DNA from: Bacteroidota bacterium
GTDB lineage: Bacteria; Bacteroidota; Bacteroidia; Sphingobacteriales; Sphingobacteriaceae
Length of the DNA stretch: 64,000 nucleotides
Assembly (NCBI GenBank): GCA_023450085.1
Contig: JAEXHI010000011.1
Span: forward strand, 24,809 to 88,808
Direction: 5' to 3'
Positions 1 to 8,351 of this stretch are shown here, in pieces. The notes under the pieces are model-generated. The model worked only from the letters and a program-made list of their open reading frames with translations, made no database searches and was not told where the DNA came from. The first letter of the stretch is position 1; every line of letters begins with the position of its first letter. Made by a program: the position numbers and the translations under genes.

Positions 1-119
1 TTAGTTTGAAGAAAACGCAAAATAGTGTTCAATTAAACTTAACTGCTTACCCTAAAGGAGTGTATGTTATTCAGCTAAAAGGTGAAAACAATATGCAGTC
101 GATAAAGGTGTTAAAATAG
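1..119 (+). CDS. C-terminal end of a T9SS-secreted protein (partial)
   Basis: The reading frame is open from the window edge to a TAG at 117-119. The last 38 residues read as the end of a type A T9SS C-terminal sorting domain: a YPKGVYVIQLKG strand pair followed by SIKVLK at the terminus, the same pattern as ends the complete proteins at 626, 20856 and 30514. This is known family behaviour: the domain directs export across the outer membrane and is removed at the surface. The rest of the gene lies upstream of the window, so the function of the passenger cannot be told. Confidence 0.75.
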   Translation, partial: SLKKTQNSVQLNLTAYPKGVYVIQLKGENNMQSIKVLK

Positions 120-162
120 GTATTAACTATCGAGAAGTAAAAAACAAGATGCTTATAACTCC

Positions 163-195
163 AAACCTCGTAGGTTTCTAAAACCTACGAGGTTT
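163..195. repeat. 33-bp perfect palindrome, family A, short form
   Basis: AAACCTCGTAGGTTT (163-177) and its exact reverse complement (181-195) are separated by three bases. An identical 33-bp copy is at 43281-43313, and longer relatives are at 17090-17162 and 62568-62651. Lying 44 bp past the stop codon at 119 and followed by TTTT, it may act as a terminator, but the exact copy elsewhere shows that it is a dispersed repeat. Confidence 0.85.
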
Positions 196-346
196 TATGG
201 TATATATACCAATTATGACTTAACGTTCTTCGCGATTCCTTTGTCCTGTATGTACGGATTGCGGTTGATTTAGTGCTCTTTAAAAATTAGACAAATTCTC
301 TGCATTAGAGATTATTATATGCTACTACGTTCTTGATTGGACGTTT

Positions 347-382
347 GTACAAAAGCAAACCATTTTCGTACAAAAACGAACC
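347..382 (+). promoter_or_regulatory. Pair of direct repeats, GTACAAAARCRAACC, 21-bp period
   Basis: GTACAAAAGCAAACC (347-361) and GTACAAAAACGAACC (368-382) match at 13 of 15 positions. Their starts are 21 bp apart, two helical turns, so a dimeric regulator could bind both on one face. They lie 244 bp upstream of the gene at 626. The role is inference only. Confidence 0.35.
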
Positions 383-625
383 CTCTGGATAGGCAACACA
401 TTTAGTTTTGTGATAACCATTTAAAGCCAAACGTGTATGAAAACTAACCATCTCAAAAATCTAAAGAGGTAATATTCAATTTATTTCTTAAAAGCGATCC
501 TTTAGTGAGGAGATGCTATTTAGCGTAACCTATGTTTTATTGTGCGCTTTTCTGCTTTAGGGTATCCCCTCTAAGACTTCAATAAATAACCAAAATTATA
601 AATCACCCATTAACAAATTAAATGT

Positions 626-2758
626 ATGAATAAACTTTACCTAAAAACTTTGGGCGTGTTGTGCTTGAGCTTATTTGCTCTTAAGATGAATGCACAAACA
701 ACCTATTATGTTAAAACCGATGGAGTAGGTGTTGCCGCTACGGCTACTAATTGGTCAGCAGCATCAAATGATTTGCAGAGTGTGATCAACGTAGCCCAAG
801 CTGGAGATAAGATTTTTGTAGCAAAAGGTACTTATACTCCCAATAGTTTGGTCAATACTGCTGATGCGATCACAAGCAAGGATTATGCTTTTGTGTTGAA
901 AAACGGCGTAAGCATTTATGGAGGCTTTGTAGGAATCGAAGCCGACGAAACCCAACGTGTCGCTGGCAATGAAACTGTTTTGAGTGGCGATTTAAGTGGG
1001 AATGATGTAGACGAGATCAGCTCAAATACAAATACCTATATGACGCTCAATAAAACCGACAATGTGTATCATGTGGTTTTGGCAATAGGTTTAACCAATG
1101 TGACAATTTTTGATGGCTTTACCGTAACCAAGGGAGATGCTTCCGCTAGCACTGCGTCTACGGTTTCCGTAAGCTCCAAAAATATAGATAGAAGGCTTGG
1201 TGGGGGGATTTACATTTTGGAATCAAGTGCTAATCTTAAGATTTCTAACGTTAAGGTCACTATTAATAGAGCCAACGGAGATGGAGATACTTCTGGTGGC
1301 TGCGGTTCTGGTATTTATGTGAACAACAGTACTCCGGTAATTGAGGATTGTGAGATTACCAAGTCCTTTAACATGAATGCTGCACCCAAAACGGCGGGTA
1401 GTAACTATGGTTCGGGAATGTCGTTGGTGGTAGCAAGCCATGCAACAATCACTAATACTGTTTTTGCTGAAAATTTTGGTAGTTACGGAGGTGCAGTTGC
1501 CATTAATGGTAGTAATCCTACTTTCACCAATTGTACTTTTAAAAGCAATCGTGGTGGAGGAAGAGGTGGTGCGGTAGATATACGCGGGGCTTTTCCAACA
1601 TTTAACAGCTGCTTATTTTCCGAAAATACTGCTACTGGAAGTGGGGGTGGTGCGGTATATAATTATACTGGAAGAGCATCTTTTTTAAATTGTATTTTCT
1701 ATAAAAACAGTGCAGCTACTACTAATGGGGCAGCTTATGGCTCACAGACTAACAACTATGGGGCTATTTTTACTAATAATACCTTTTTCGAAAATAAGAA
1801 TACTTACGGGGGTACTGCGACTAATTTATCTGCAGGGATATACATAGCTGCAGTAGGCACCAGCACCAGCTATCCAGATAAAAAAACCTATTTGTATAAC
1901 AATATATTCTTTGGTAATACTACTTCGGTTAGTATCAACACTGTAGACATATATGCTGCAGACGCTGCATTGCTTGGAGCAGTAAATAATAACATTGTGC
2001 AGCAAACCCCATATATTACAGCAAATCAAGGTAATTTAACCAATGTAAATCCTCTTTTCATTAGCGTTACTCCCGGGCATATTGCATTTTTGGCTCCGCA
2101 TAGCACTAGTCCAGCTAAAAATGCTGGAAATGATAGCTACAATACTACTGCCGTTGATTTTAATGGCAGGGTTCGTAAAAATGGTACCATTGATATTGGA
2201 GCTGTTGAGCATTATGATGTATTGCCCGTGTCGTTAATTAATTTTACAGCAAAAGCCACCTTGAAAGGGGCGCAACTGGACTGGAAAGTCGCTTCGGAAA
2301 CTAATAATAAATATTACATTGTGAGTCGTAGCACTGATGGCAAAGACTATCAATTGATTGCAAAAGTAAAAGGGGTAGGTACTAGCAATAATTCTTTGAG
2401 CTATACTTATATCGATCAAATGGCTGCTAGTGGTACATATTATTACAAATTAGAGCAAGAAGATTTAGATGGGACAATCAATTATCTGGCTACCCAAGTA
2501 GTAAAAAATAGTTTAGCAAATAATGTGGTGAGTGTTTATCCTAATCCAATCAAAGCTAATGCAACCGTAGCTTTAACAGATGGTATTTACCATAAATACA
2601 GTGTGATTGGTTTACAGGGAACTACCGTGCTTAGTGGCAACATAGGTGTAACCGATAGAGAATTGGAGCTTAATTTATCTCGACTGTCTAGTGGAACTTA
2701 TATTATTAAACTAGCCGGATTCAATGTCAATAAATCTGTAAAAGTAATTAAGTTGTAA
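626..2758 (+). CDS. Secreted beta-helix protein with T9SS sorting domain
   Basis: 710 residues. A signal peptide covers about residues 1-23 (KMNAQ end). Residues 25-130 carry the SVINVAQAGDKIFVAKGTY and SIYGGFVGIE motifs typical of the right-handed beta-helix/choice-of-anchor Q proteins common in Bacteroidota. The middle is a Gly/Asn-rich set of helix turns (GGAVYN, NNTFFEN patterns). After a VLPVSLINF linker, the last ~75 residues (VYPNP to VKVIKL) are a type A T9SS sorting domain. The protein is therefore expected on the cell surface or in the medium. The beta-helix fold often binds or cleaves polysaccharide, but no catalytic residues of a named lyase family were recognised, so no enzyme activity is claimed. 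The start is the only Met in front of the signal peptide. It resembles each half of the protein at 30514-34083. Confidence 0.85.
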   Translation: MNKLYLKTLGVLCLSLFALKMNAQTTYYVKTDGVGVAATATNWSAASNDLQSVINVAQAGDKIFVAKGTYTPNSLVNTADAITSKDYAFVLKNGVSIYGGFVGIEADETQRVAGNETVLSGDLSGNDVDEISSNTNTYMTLNKTDNVYHVVLAIGLTNVTIFDGFTVTKGDASASTASTVSVSSKNIDRRLGGGIYILESSANLKISNVKVTINRANGDGDTSGGCGSGIYVNNSTPVIEDCEITKSFNMNAAPKTAGSNYGSGMSLVVASHATITNTVFAENFGSYGGAVAINGSNPTFTNCTFKSNRGGGRGGAVDIRGAFPTFNSCLFSENTATGSGGGAVYNYTGRASFLNCIFYKNSAATTNGAAYGSQTNNYGAIFTNNTFFENKNTYGGTATNLSAGIYIAAVGTSTSYPDKKTYLYNNIFFGNTTSVSINTVDIYAADAALLGAVNNNIVQQTPYITANQGNLTNVNPLFISVTPGHIAFLAPHSTSPAKNAGNDSYNTTAVDFNGRVRKNGTIDIGAVEHYDVLPVSLINFTAKATLKGAQLDWKVASETNNKYYIVSRSTDGKDYQLIAKVKGVGTSNNSLSYTYIDQMAASGTYYYKLEQEDLDGTINYLATQVVKNSLANNVVSVYPNPIKANATVALTDGIYHKYSVIGLQGTTVLSGNIGVTDRELELNLSRLSSGTYIIKLAGFNVNKSVKVIKL

Positions 2759-2771
2759 TCAACTAGTTTTG

Positions 2772-2804
2772 AGCCCTTGTAAACTGATAAAACTTACAAG
2801 GGCT
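2772..2804. terminator. Terminator hairpin after the beta-helix gene
   Basis: AGCCCTTGTAA (2772-2782) pairs with TTACAAGGGCT (2794-2804) around an 11-base loop, 14 bases after the stop codon; TACTTTCTCTTT follows. An 11-bp perfect stem. Confidence 0.7.
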
Positions 2805-3128
2805 TACTTTCTCTTTGCGTTTCTTCTCGATTGCTTAACAGCTCTTTTGCGGGAAAAAATTTTCGCTTCGTCAATCTTTGTCGTAAAATATTAACAGTTT
2901 TTATACATTGGCATAAAATAAATGCCTAGTTTTCTCGTTAATTTTATTGCGTTTCGTTGAAAGTGTATAGCAAACCACACACTTTTTTCTTTTCTCTAAC
3001 TTTTTTGTTACTGTTGTTATCTGTCTGTTAATCAGTTGATTAAATTTTGTTTGTCGGCTGTAGACTAGAATTTGGTACAGCTATTGACTTTGGTTTGGCA
3101 TCTAACAGATACTTATAAAGTCAATATT
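2805..3128. other. Intergenic region upstream of the OmpA-family gene
   Basis: No gene seen. It holds a small hairpin GGCAT-N7-ATGCC near 2910 and AT-rich DNA. No clear TAnnTTTG box at the usual distance was found; the closest strings, TAAATTTTG and TAGAATTTG, have one extra spacer base. The promoter of the OmpA gene is presumably here. Confidence 0.4.
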
Positions 3129-4448
3129 ATGAAACAAAATTTCTTAAAAATTTTCCCGATCGCATTAGCTGGCCTAATCATCGGTAACAGTGCCCAAGCT
3201 CAAGAAACTTCGGGCCAAAAACCTTCACTAAGAACTTGGTCGATTGGTTTAAATGCTGGTGCTTTAACCGGTGTTTCTCCTCTGGGTGGTCAAAATGATT
3301 TCTCGAATTGGAAGACAAGCTTCGGTTACGGTTTATATATCAAAAAGCAAATTAGTCCTGCCTTCTCATTACGTTTAGATGGAGTTAGAGGTAAAGTGCG
3401 GGGTGATAACTCTGAACCGTTTAATGATGGAACAGTAAACACCAGCCCAATTGCTTCTTACAACACTGATTTGAGATATTCGGCGAGTTTAAGTGCACAG
3501 GTGAACATGGTAAACTGGAGTATGTTCAGTCAGCAAAACAATGCTACACTTTATGCCATGGCCGGTGGTGGTTTTGTAAACTACAAGCCAACTACTGTTG
3601 CTACAGGTTCTAGTACCGAAGTTACTGGACCAGCGGTTAACAAAATGATTGTTCCAGTAGGTGTTGGTGCAAAATTCCGTTTATCGGAAGGTGTTAACTT
3701 CGACTTGGGTTGGACAATTAACTTTGTGGATGGCGACAAGTTTGATGGTTATGCAAGAGGTAGCAACGACAAGTATAACTATGGTTATGCAGGTTTAGAG
3801 TTTGCTCTAGGTAAAGGAAAGCAATTGGCTTTCTTTAGTCCAACCGCTGCTACTTATGAAGAAGCTTTGGCTGCTAAAAACACCGCTAATGCATTGAAAT
3901 CTGATCTAGATGCTCAAAAAGCTGAAAATGCAAAATTACGTTCAGAAATGAATGACTTGTTGAAAGACAGTGATGGTGACGGTGTAGCTGATAAATTGGA
4001 TAAATGCCCTAACACTCCTGCAGGTACTGTAGTTGATGGTTCAGGTTGCCCTATTAAAATTCCTGCACCAGTGGTTACAGAGAAAGTAATTGTTACGGAA
4101 GCTGACCGTAAAGTAGTGAGAGATGCCATTTCTAACCTTGAGTTTGATTTAGGTAAAGCAACTATCCGTGCTAAATCTTACGAAACTTTAAATAGAGTGG
4201 CTGCATTATTGGTAGAGAAAAACTTTAGCTTAAAATTAGCTGGCCACACTGATAACACTGGTTCAAGAGAATTGAACATGCGTTTATCAAAAGAAAGAGC
4301 AGAGTCAGTAAAAGCTTACTTGGTTTCTCAAGGCGCTAATGCTTCACGCATTGAGGCTACAGGTTATGGTCCAGATCAACCAATTGCTACTAACAAAACT
4401 GCCGCAGGTCGTCAGCAAAACAGAAGGGTAGAGTTTACACTTTACTAG
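3129..4448 (+). CDS. OmpA-family outer-membrane/peptidoglycan-linking protein
   Basis: 439 residues from the ATG at 3129; an in-frame TTG 57 bases upstream would put 19 residues in front of the signal peptide MKQNFLKIFPIALAGLIIG and is rejected. Residues ~25-240 look like an outer-membrane beta-barrel with alternating aromatic strands. Then come a short coiled stretch rich in Ala/Glu/Lys (about 245-278), a thrombospondin type 3 calcium-binding segment (DSDGDGVADKLDKC, from residue 280), and the OmpA C-terminal domain (about 338-439) with the LAGHTDNTGS and LSKERAESVKAYL motifs that bind peptidoglycan. This is the standard layout of Bacteroidota OmpA proteins, which tie the outer membrane to the cell wall and are usually abundant. 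A strong terminator follows 25 bases after the stop. The exact partner or ligand cannot be told. Confidence 0.92.
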   Translation: MKQNFLKIFPIALAGLIIGNSAQAQETSGQKPSLRTWSIGLNAGALTGVSPLGGQNDFSNWKTSFGYGLYIKKQISPAFSLRLDGVRGKVRGDNSEPFNDGTVNTSPIASYNTDLRYSASLSAQVNMVNWSMFSQQNNATLYAMAGGGFVNYKPTTVATGSSTEVTGPAVNKMIVPVGVGAKFRLSEGVNFDLGWTINFVDGDKFDGYARGSNDKYNYGYAGLEFALGKGKQLAFFSPTAATYEEALAAKNTANALKSDLDAQKAENAKLRSEMNDLLKDSDGDGVADKLDKCPNTPAGTVVDGSGCPIKIPAPVVTEKVIVTEADRKVVRDAISNLEFDLGKATIRAKSYETLNRVAALLVEKNFSLKLAGHTDNTGSRELNMRLSKERAESVKAYLVSQGANASRIEATGYGPDQPIATNKTAAGRQQNRRVEFTLY

Positions 4449-4473
4449 AAAATACAAATATTGCTTATGAAAC

Positions 4474-4502
4474 AAAAAGCCCCGCACTTGCGGGGCTTTT
4501 TT
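4474..4502 (+). terminator. Rho-independent terminator of the OmpA-family gene
   Basis: AAGCCCCGC (4477-4485), loop ACTT, GCGGGGCTT (4490-4498), then a T run. The flanking A run also makes it usable for the convergent gene ending at 4521. Confidence 0.9.
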
Positions 4503-4520
4503 ATTTTAATTGAGGTAAGA

Positions 4521-5000
4521 CTATTTACATTCAGTAGGAGCAAAATCAAATTTGCCTCTTTCAAAATTAATAGGTTTGTCTTTAGCGAAGTAAGATCTGC
4601 CCATGGTAGTTTCTATAACGCCAACACCCATTTTTAAATGACCACCTTGTTTAATAAATGCCAAAGGATTTGAAAATTCGGTCGGGTTCTGGCCAGTTTT
4701 AAAAGTATAGTCTACAAACAAAGTGTCGCCTTTAAACTCTCCTCTAACAATACCATCGTTATGAGGTTTTTCTTTGTAATGGATCATTAACTTGCCCTCT
4801 ACCTTCGTACTGTCGATGATGTTAAGGCTCATCATAGCGCTATCACCCTCAAAAACTGAGTTATAGCATTGCTTCACCGTATCAGCTACAGCTTTGCTTG
4901 CGTGATCATCTGTGTGTTGCTTGCCACTTTGGGTACAACTGTAAGCCATTGGCAATGCCAAAACGGCCAGTGCAAAGTTTCTAAGTTTCATTTTCATCAT
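4521..5000 (-). CDS. Putative lipoprotein of unknown function
   Basis: 159 residues from the ATG at 5000 (the next Met codons, at 4997 and 4991, are alternatives; a more upstream Met at 5036 adds 12 residues before the signal peptide). Residues 1-22 form a lipoprotein signal peptide with lipobox MAYSC and Cys22 as the lipid attachment site. The mature part has regularly spaced beta strands and residues compatible with a small beta-sandwich, and ends FAPTECK. I do not recognise a named family. It is monocistronic, convergent with the OmpA gene and separated from the symporter gene upstream by about 100 bases. Confidence 0.75.
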   Translation of the reverse strand: MMKMKLRNFALAVLALPMAYSCTQSGKQHTDDHASKAVADTVKQCYNSVFEGDSAMMSLNIIDSTKVEGKLMIHYKEKPHNDGIVRGEFKGDTLFVDYTFKTGQNPTEFSNPLAFIKQGGHLKMGVGVIETTMGRSYFAKDKPINFERGKFDFAPTECK

Positions 5001-5107
5001 TTTATATTTATTTACGTTAATAAACTCTTTTATCAATAGAAATGTTTAATCTATTGAATTGATGATAGCGAAATGCGCTTTCCATAAAAATTCTCAAACC
5101 TTTTTTG

Positions 5108-6799
5108 CTACCAATAAATGGTGTATAAAATGGTAACGATGGCAATCACCAATAATGCTCCTATCGTAAAGGCCTTGTTGGTTTTAAACATACTTGGGTC
5201 TATTTCTAAGCCACTGGTTACTGGTTTTTTCTTGTTCTCTATCACAGAGATAAAATACATGCCTATCACACAAAGTAAAAATACGATAGTCATTCTGTCT
5301 ATAAATGGAATTTCGTAAACTCCTTTAGCATTAGGTACTGAAAAGTTGATGCCTGATAAGAAAGAAAGGTCCATAAAATCAGGGGAAAACTTAAGGATTA
5401 CCGAAAATACAAAACCACCGATAGTGGCAAATAATGCGGCATTTGAAGTGGTTTTCTTCCAAAAGAAGCCCAAAATGAACATGGCGAAAATACCAGGGGA
5501 TACAAAACCCGTATATTCTTGGATGTATTGGAAACCTTGTTTTCCTTCTCCCATCAGAGCATCGCCAACTATTAAGGCTAAGCCAGTGCCTAAAAGCATC
5601 GATATTAAAACAGCGATTTTCCCTATGCCTACTAATTTTTTCTCGGAAGCATCTTTGTTGATGGCTTTTTTGTAAATATCTAAAGTGAAAATAGTGGCAA
5701 TACTGTTGGCTTTTCCTGCTAATGAAGCTACAATGGCTGCGGTAAGTGCAGCAAAAGAAAGCCCTTTAAGCCCAACGGGAAGTAAAGTTAAAAGTGCAGG
5801 ATAGGCTTTATTTGGATCTTGTGCTCCCGACGAGGTGAGTAAACTATCAGCACTAATGTCGCCCATGTTGTTTTTAATGATGTAGTAAACGGCAATCCCA
5901 GGAATAACCACAATAATAGGCATGAGTAACTTAAGGAATGCGGCAAACAAAAGACCATTTCTGGCAGTAGGTAATGAGGCTCCCAAGGCACGTTGCGTAA
6001 TATATTGGTTGCAACCCCAGTAGCTTAAATTGGCAATCCACATACCACCAATTAAAACACTAATCCCAGGCAAATCCATATAATTAGGATTGTTAGGCTT
6101 AAAGATAAGGTGGAAATGTTCAGATGCTCCTTGATGTAAGTTTGTAAAACCATTTAGCACTCCCTTGCCTTCTGAGATAATATCTAAAGCTAAGTAAGTA
6201 GCAACTAGCCCTCCCAATACCAACACGAATACTTGAATAACATCGGTATAGCCAATTACCTTCATCCCGCCAAGGGTAATGATAATGGCAAAGGCAGCAA
6301 GTAACACAATACAAAGGGTAATGTTAAGTCCAGAAATACCACTAATGGCCACCGCACCTAAATATAGGATAGACATTAGGTTAACCACAATGTAGAGCAT
6401 TAGCCAGAATATTGCCATGATCATTCCCACCGTGCTATTGTAGCGCTGGTTAAGGAATTGTGGCATGGTGAAAATCTTATTTTTAAGATATACTGGCATG
6501 AAAAAGACAGCCACTACAATGAGGGTAACTGCGGCCATCCATTCGTAAGCGGCAATGGCTAGGCCCATTTTAAAGCCAGAACCGCTCATGCCAATAAATT
6601 GTTCGGCAGAGATGTTGGAAGCAATGAGTGAAGCTCCAATTGCCCACCAAGTAAGGGAGCCTTCAGCTAAAAAATAGTCTTTCGAATCAGTGGTTGCAGA
6701 TTTCTTTTTATAATAGATGTATAATCCGTAACCGGCTACCACTACAAAGTAAACAAGGAATACAATGTAATCCTTGATATCGAGTAAACTGCTATTCAT
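5108..6799 (-). CDS. Sodium/solute symporter (SSS family, SGLT-like)
   Basis: 563 residues with about 13-14 hydrophobic segments. The N-terminal part shows SSS hallmarks: a KDYFLAEGSLTWWAIGASLIA stretch near residues 40-60, the NISAEQFIGMSGSG helix break just after it, and MPQFLNQRYN. The family couples Na+ entry to uptake of sugars, sugar acids or related solutes, and this branch is closest in my reading to the SGLT-type sugar transporters; the substrate is not readable from the sequence. Length matches the family (500-580). No partner genes for sugar metabolism adjoin it, so the job is not fixed by context. Confidence 0.88.
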   Translation of the reverse strand: MNSSLLDIKDYIVFLVYFVVVAGYGLYIYYKKKSATTDSKDYFLAEGSLTWWAIGASLIASNISAEQFIGMSGSGFKMGLAIAAYEWMAAVTLIVVAVFFMPVYLKNKIFTMPQFLNQRYNSTVGMIMAIFWLMLYIVVNLMSILYLGAVAISGISGLNITLCIVLLAAFAIIITLGGMKVIGYTDVIQVFVLVLGGLVATYLALDIISEGKGVLNGFTNLHQGASEHFHLIFKPNNPNYMDLPGISVLIGGMWIANLSYWGCNQYITQRALGASLPTARNGLLFAAFLKLLMPIIVVIPGIAVYYIIKNNMGDISADSLLTSSGAQDPNKAYPALLTLLPVGLKGLSFAALTAAIVASLAGKANSIATIFTLDIYKKAINKDASEKKLVGIGKIAVLISMLLGTGLALIVGDALMGEGKQGFQYIQEYTGFVSPGIFAMFILGFFWKKTTSNAALFATIGGFVFSVILKFSPDFMDLSFLSGINFSVPNAKGVYEIPFIDRMTIVFLLCVIGMYFISVIENKKKPVTSGLEIDPSMFKTNKAFTIGALLVIAIVTILYTIYW

Positions 6800-6874
6800 T
6801 TAGTTTTAGTTATCTTGGCTTTATAACTAGCAATTTACAAAATCAATGTGTCAAACTTTAAAAAAAAATGTGAG

Positions 6875-8155
6875 TTATTCCAAAAAGAGGTCTTCGTCAT
6901 CTGTTAAGCTCAATTGTATGTTGTCGCTGCCAGCAATTCCTTCAATAGAGCCCTTTACATGAGCGGCATTTAACAGAACTTTGTCCAATTGTTTTTCCCT
7001 TGCCTTCCAAAGTTTTTCCATCGCATCTCTTTCCTTTTGGATAGATAGCTTCATGCTCAAGAAACCTTCCCTAATTGCTTTCCACTGTTCAGAAAATTCA
7101 TTGCTAGTCAAATAATCATAAAGCATGTGCATTTTATCACCTTTATTTTCCTGAGATTTTGCGGCATTGAATAAACGTAAGATACCATCACGTAAAACGG
7201 CCGCCAGTGCTTGCACTTCATTGAAGGTACAAATCCAAACACCGTCTTTTAAACCGAAGCAGTTCATATCTTTGGGCATGTTCTGCGTAACCAGTACCGC
7301 AATTTCAGCACCTTGACTACGCATATCTGCTTTTAATTTTTCTATCCAATCATTAGCAAAGGCAACCGTACGCTTACTTTCATAAATGATATGCCCGCAT
7401 TCCTGTCCAAAATTATTTCTTACCGTTTGGATACAATCAGCACCGCGTACGCCTTTGCCCACTTCCTGTACCAAATCAAAAGGGAAGGAATTGCGAAGGA
7501 GTTCTTCTAAAGCTAATTCTTGGATTTCACCTTGTAGCTGCATAGAACCTTGCTCTGCTTTGCGCTTCATTTCCTCGGCTAATTTTTTCTGATCTTCCAG
7601 CTGCTTATCCTTTTCCGCAAGCTTCATTTTAAAATCAAGTTCGGCCTGTTGTAAACGTTGGTTTTCAATATTTCTAATATCTACAGCCATTTTTTCACGT
7701 TCTTCGGTAAGTTTTTTCTGTATAGACAGGTCTAGCTCTTCTTCTTTGCGCTTCAGTTCATTGGCCATTTGCATATACTCCAATTCTTTTTGGCGTGCGG
7801 TTTTCAGCTTTTCTTCATTTTCCTTGTTGGTTTCGTCAAGTAATTTCAGCCTGTTTTCGAAATCTGCACTAATTGATTTGCGCAAGTTCTCCGAAACACT
7901 CGCTTGTAGCGCTTCTTTTTCTTTGGTCAATCGTTGTTCAAAAGCCTGCTCCTGTAATTTTTTTTGGTTCTCAAAGGCCTCTTCCTGCTGTTTTTTTGAG
8001 CTTTCTATAGCATCTAGCTTCTTACGATACTCGTCTTCCTTTTGTTTAGTAAAGGATTGCATTTTTTCTCGCAAGTCTTTTTTATACTCCTCAACCATTA
8101 CTTCTTCTAATGGAAAGGAATGATTACAGCTAGGACATTTGATTTCAGTTGACAT
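6875..8155 (-). CDS. DUF2130 protein with zinc-knuckle start and coiled coil
   Basis: 426 residues. The N terminus has a CPSCNHSFPL motif like a short zinc ribbon. Residues ~20-215 are an almost continuous Glu/Lys/Gln-rich coiled coil. The C-terminal half is the DUF2130 domain (COG4487), containing GADCIQTV and, about 20 residues on, IIYESKRT. Spacing of an Asp followed by E-x-K is what PD-(D/E)xK nucleases show, so a DNA-cleaving or DNA-binding role is a reasonable inference, but none is demonstrated here. The protein may assemble through its coiled coil. A TAATTTTG box (8188-8195, minus strand) lies 33 bases upstream of the start. Confidence 0.82.
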   Translation of the reverse strand: MSTEIKCPSCNHSFPLEEVMVEEYKKDLREKMQSFTKQKEDEYRKKLDAIESSKKQQEEAFENQKKLQEQAFEQRLTKEKEALQASVSENLRKSISADFENRLKLLDETNKENEEKLKTARQKELEYMQMANELKRKEEELDLSIQKKLTEEREKMAVDIRNIENQRLQQAELDFKMKLAEKDKQLEDQKKLAEEMKRKAEQGSMQLQGEIQELALEELLRNSFPFDLVQEVGKGVRGADCIQTVRNNFGQECGHIIYESKRTVAFANDWIEKLKADMRSQGAEIAVLVTQNMPKDMNCFGLKDGVWICTFNEVQALAAVLRDGILRLFNAAKSQENKGDKMHMLYDYLTSNEFSEQWKAIREGFLSMKLSIQKERDAMEKLWKAREKQLDKVLLNAAHVKGSIEGIAGSDNIQLSLTDDEDLFLE

Positions 8156-8187
8156 AATTAGAATTTATTGTTTCGGAAAAAGAGTAT

Positions 8188-8195
8188 CAAAATTA
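8188..8195 (-). promoter_or_regulatory. -7 box (TAATTTTG) for the DUF2130 gene
   Basis: CAAAATTA on the plus strand reads TAATTTTG on the minus strand, a full match to the Bacteroidota TAnnTTTG element, 33 bases before the ATG. No clear -33 TTG was found; that position is occupied by the family D repeat. Confidence 0.5.
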
Positions 8196-8202
8196 AGCAT
8201 TG

Positions 8203-8310
8203 TTAGCCACAGATGCACGGATAATATTTTTGAATGCTAATAATGATGTTGAGATTATCAAATTGTACGATATAAATATGATTTTTATTTATCTGTGGAG
8301 TTATGGCTAA
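8203..8310. repeat. Degenerate family D repeat between divergent genes
   Basis: TTAGCCACAGATGCAC (from 8203) and, inverted, ATCTGTGG...GGCTAA (to 8310) bracket about 70 AT-rich bases. The same arms form a perfect 18-bp stem at 27830-27871 and an imperfect one at 53453-53508. Here it fills the space between the divergent DUF2130 and MFS promoters. Confidence 0.5.
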
Positions 8311-8326
8311 TTATTTACCGAATACG

Positions 8327-8334
8327 TAATTTTG
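8327..8334 (+). promoter_or_regulatory. -7 box (TAATTTTG) for the MFS transporter
   Basis: TAATTTTG matches TAnnTTTG and ends 17 bases before the ATG at 8352. It supports that start over the upstream in-frame ATG at 8295, which would lie ahead of the promoter. Confidence 0.55.
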
Positions 8335-8351
8335 CGCACCAACCAAGTCAA

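Larger units (their letters stand above)
120..625. other. Long intergenic region with one palindrome and a direct repeat
   Basis: No convincing open frame on either strand. It holds the 33-bp palindrome at 163-195, which is well placed to end transcription of the upstream gene, and a pair of 15-bp direct repeats at 347-382 (listed separately). No TAnnTTTG box was found close to the start at 626, so the promoter of that gene is not located. Confidence 0.6.

Noticed and set aside
7746..8123. 125-codon plus-strand frame, Ser/Phe/Cys-rich
   Set aside because: It is the complement of the Glu/Lys coiled coil of the DUF2130 gene; such coiled coils regularly produce long antisense frames.
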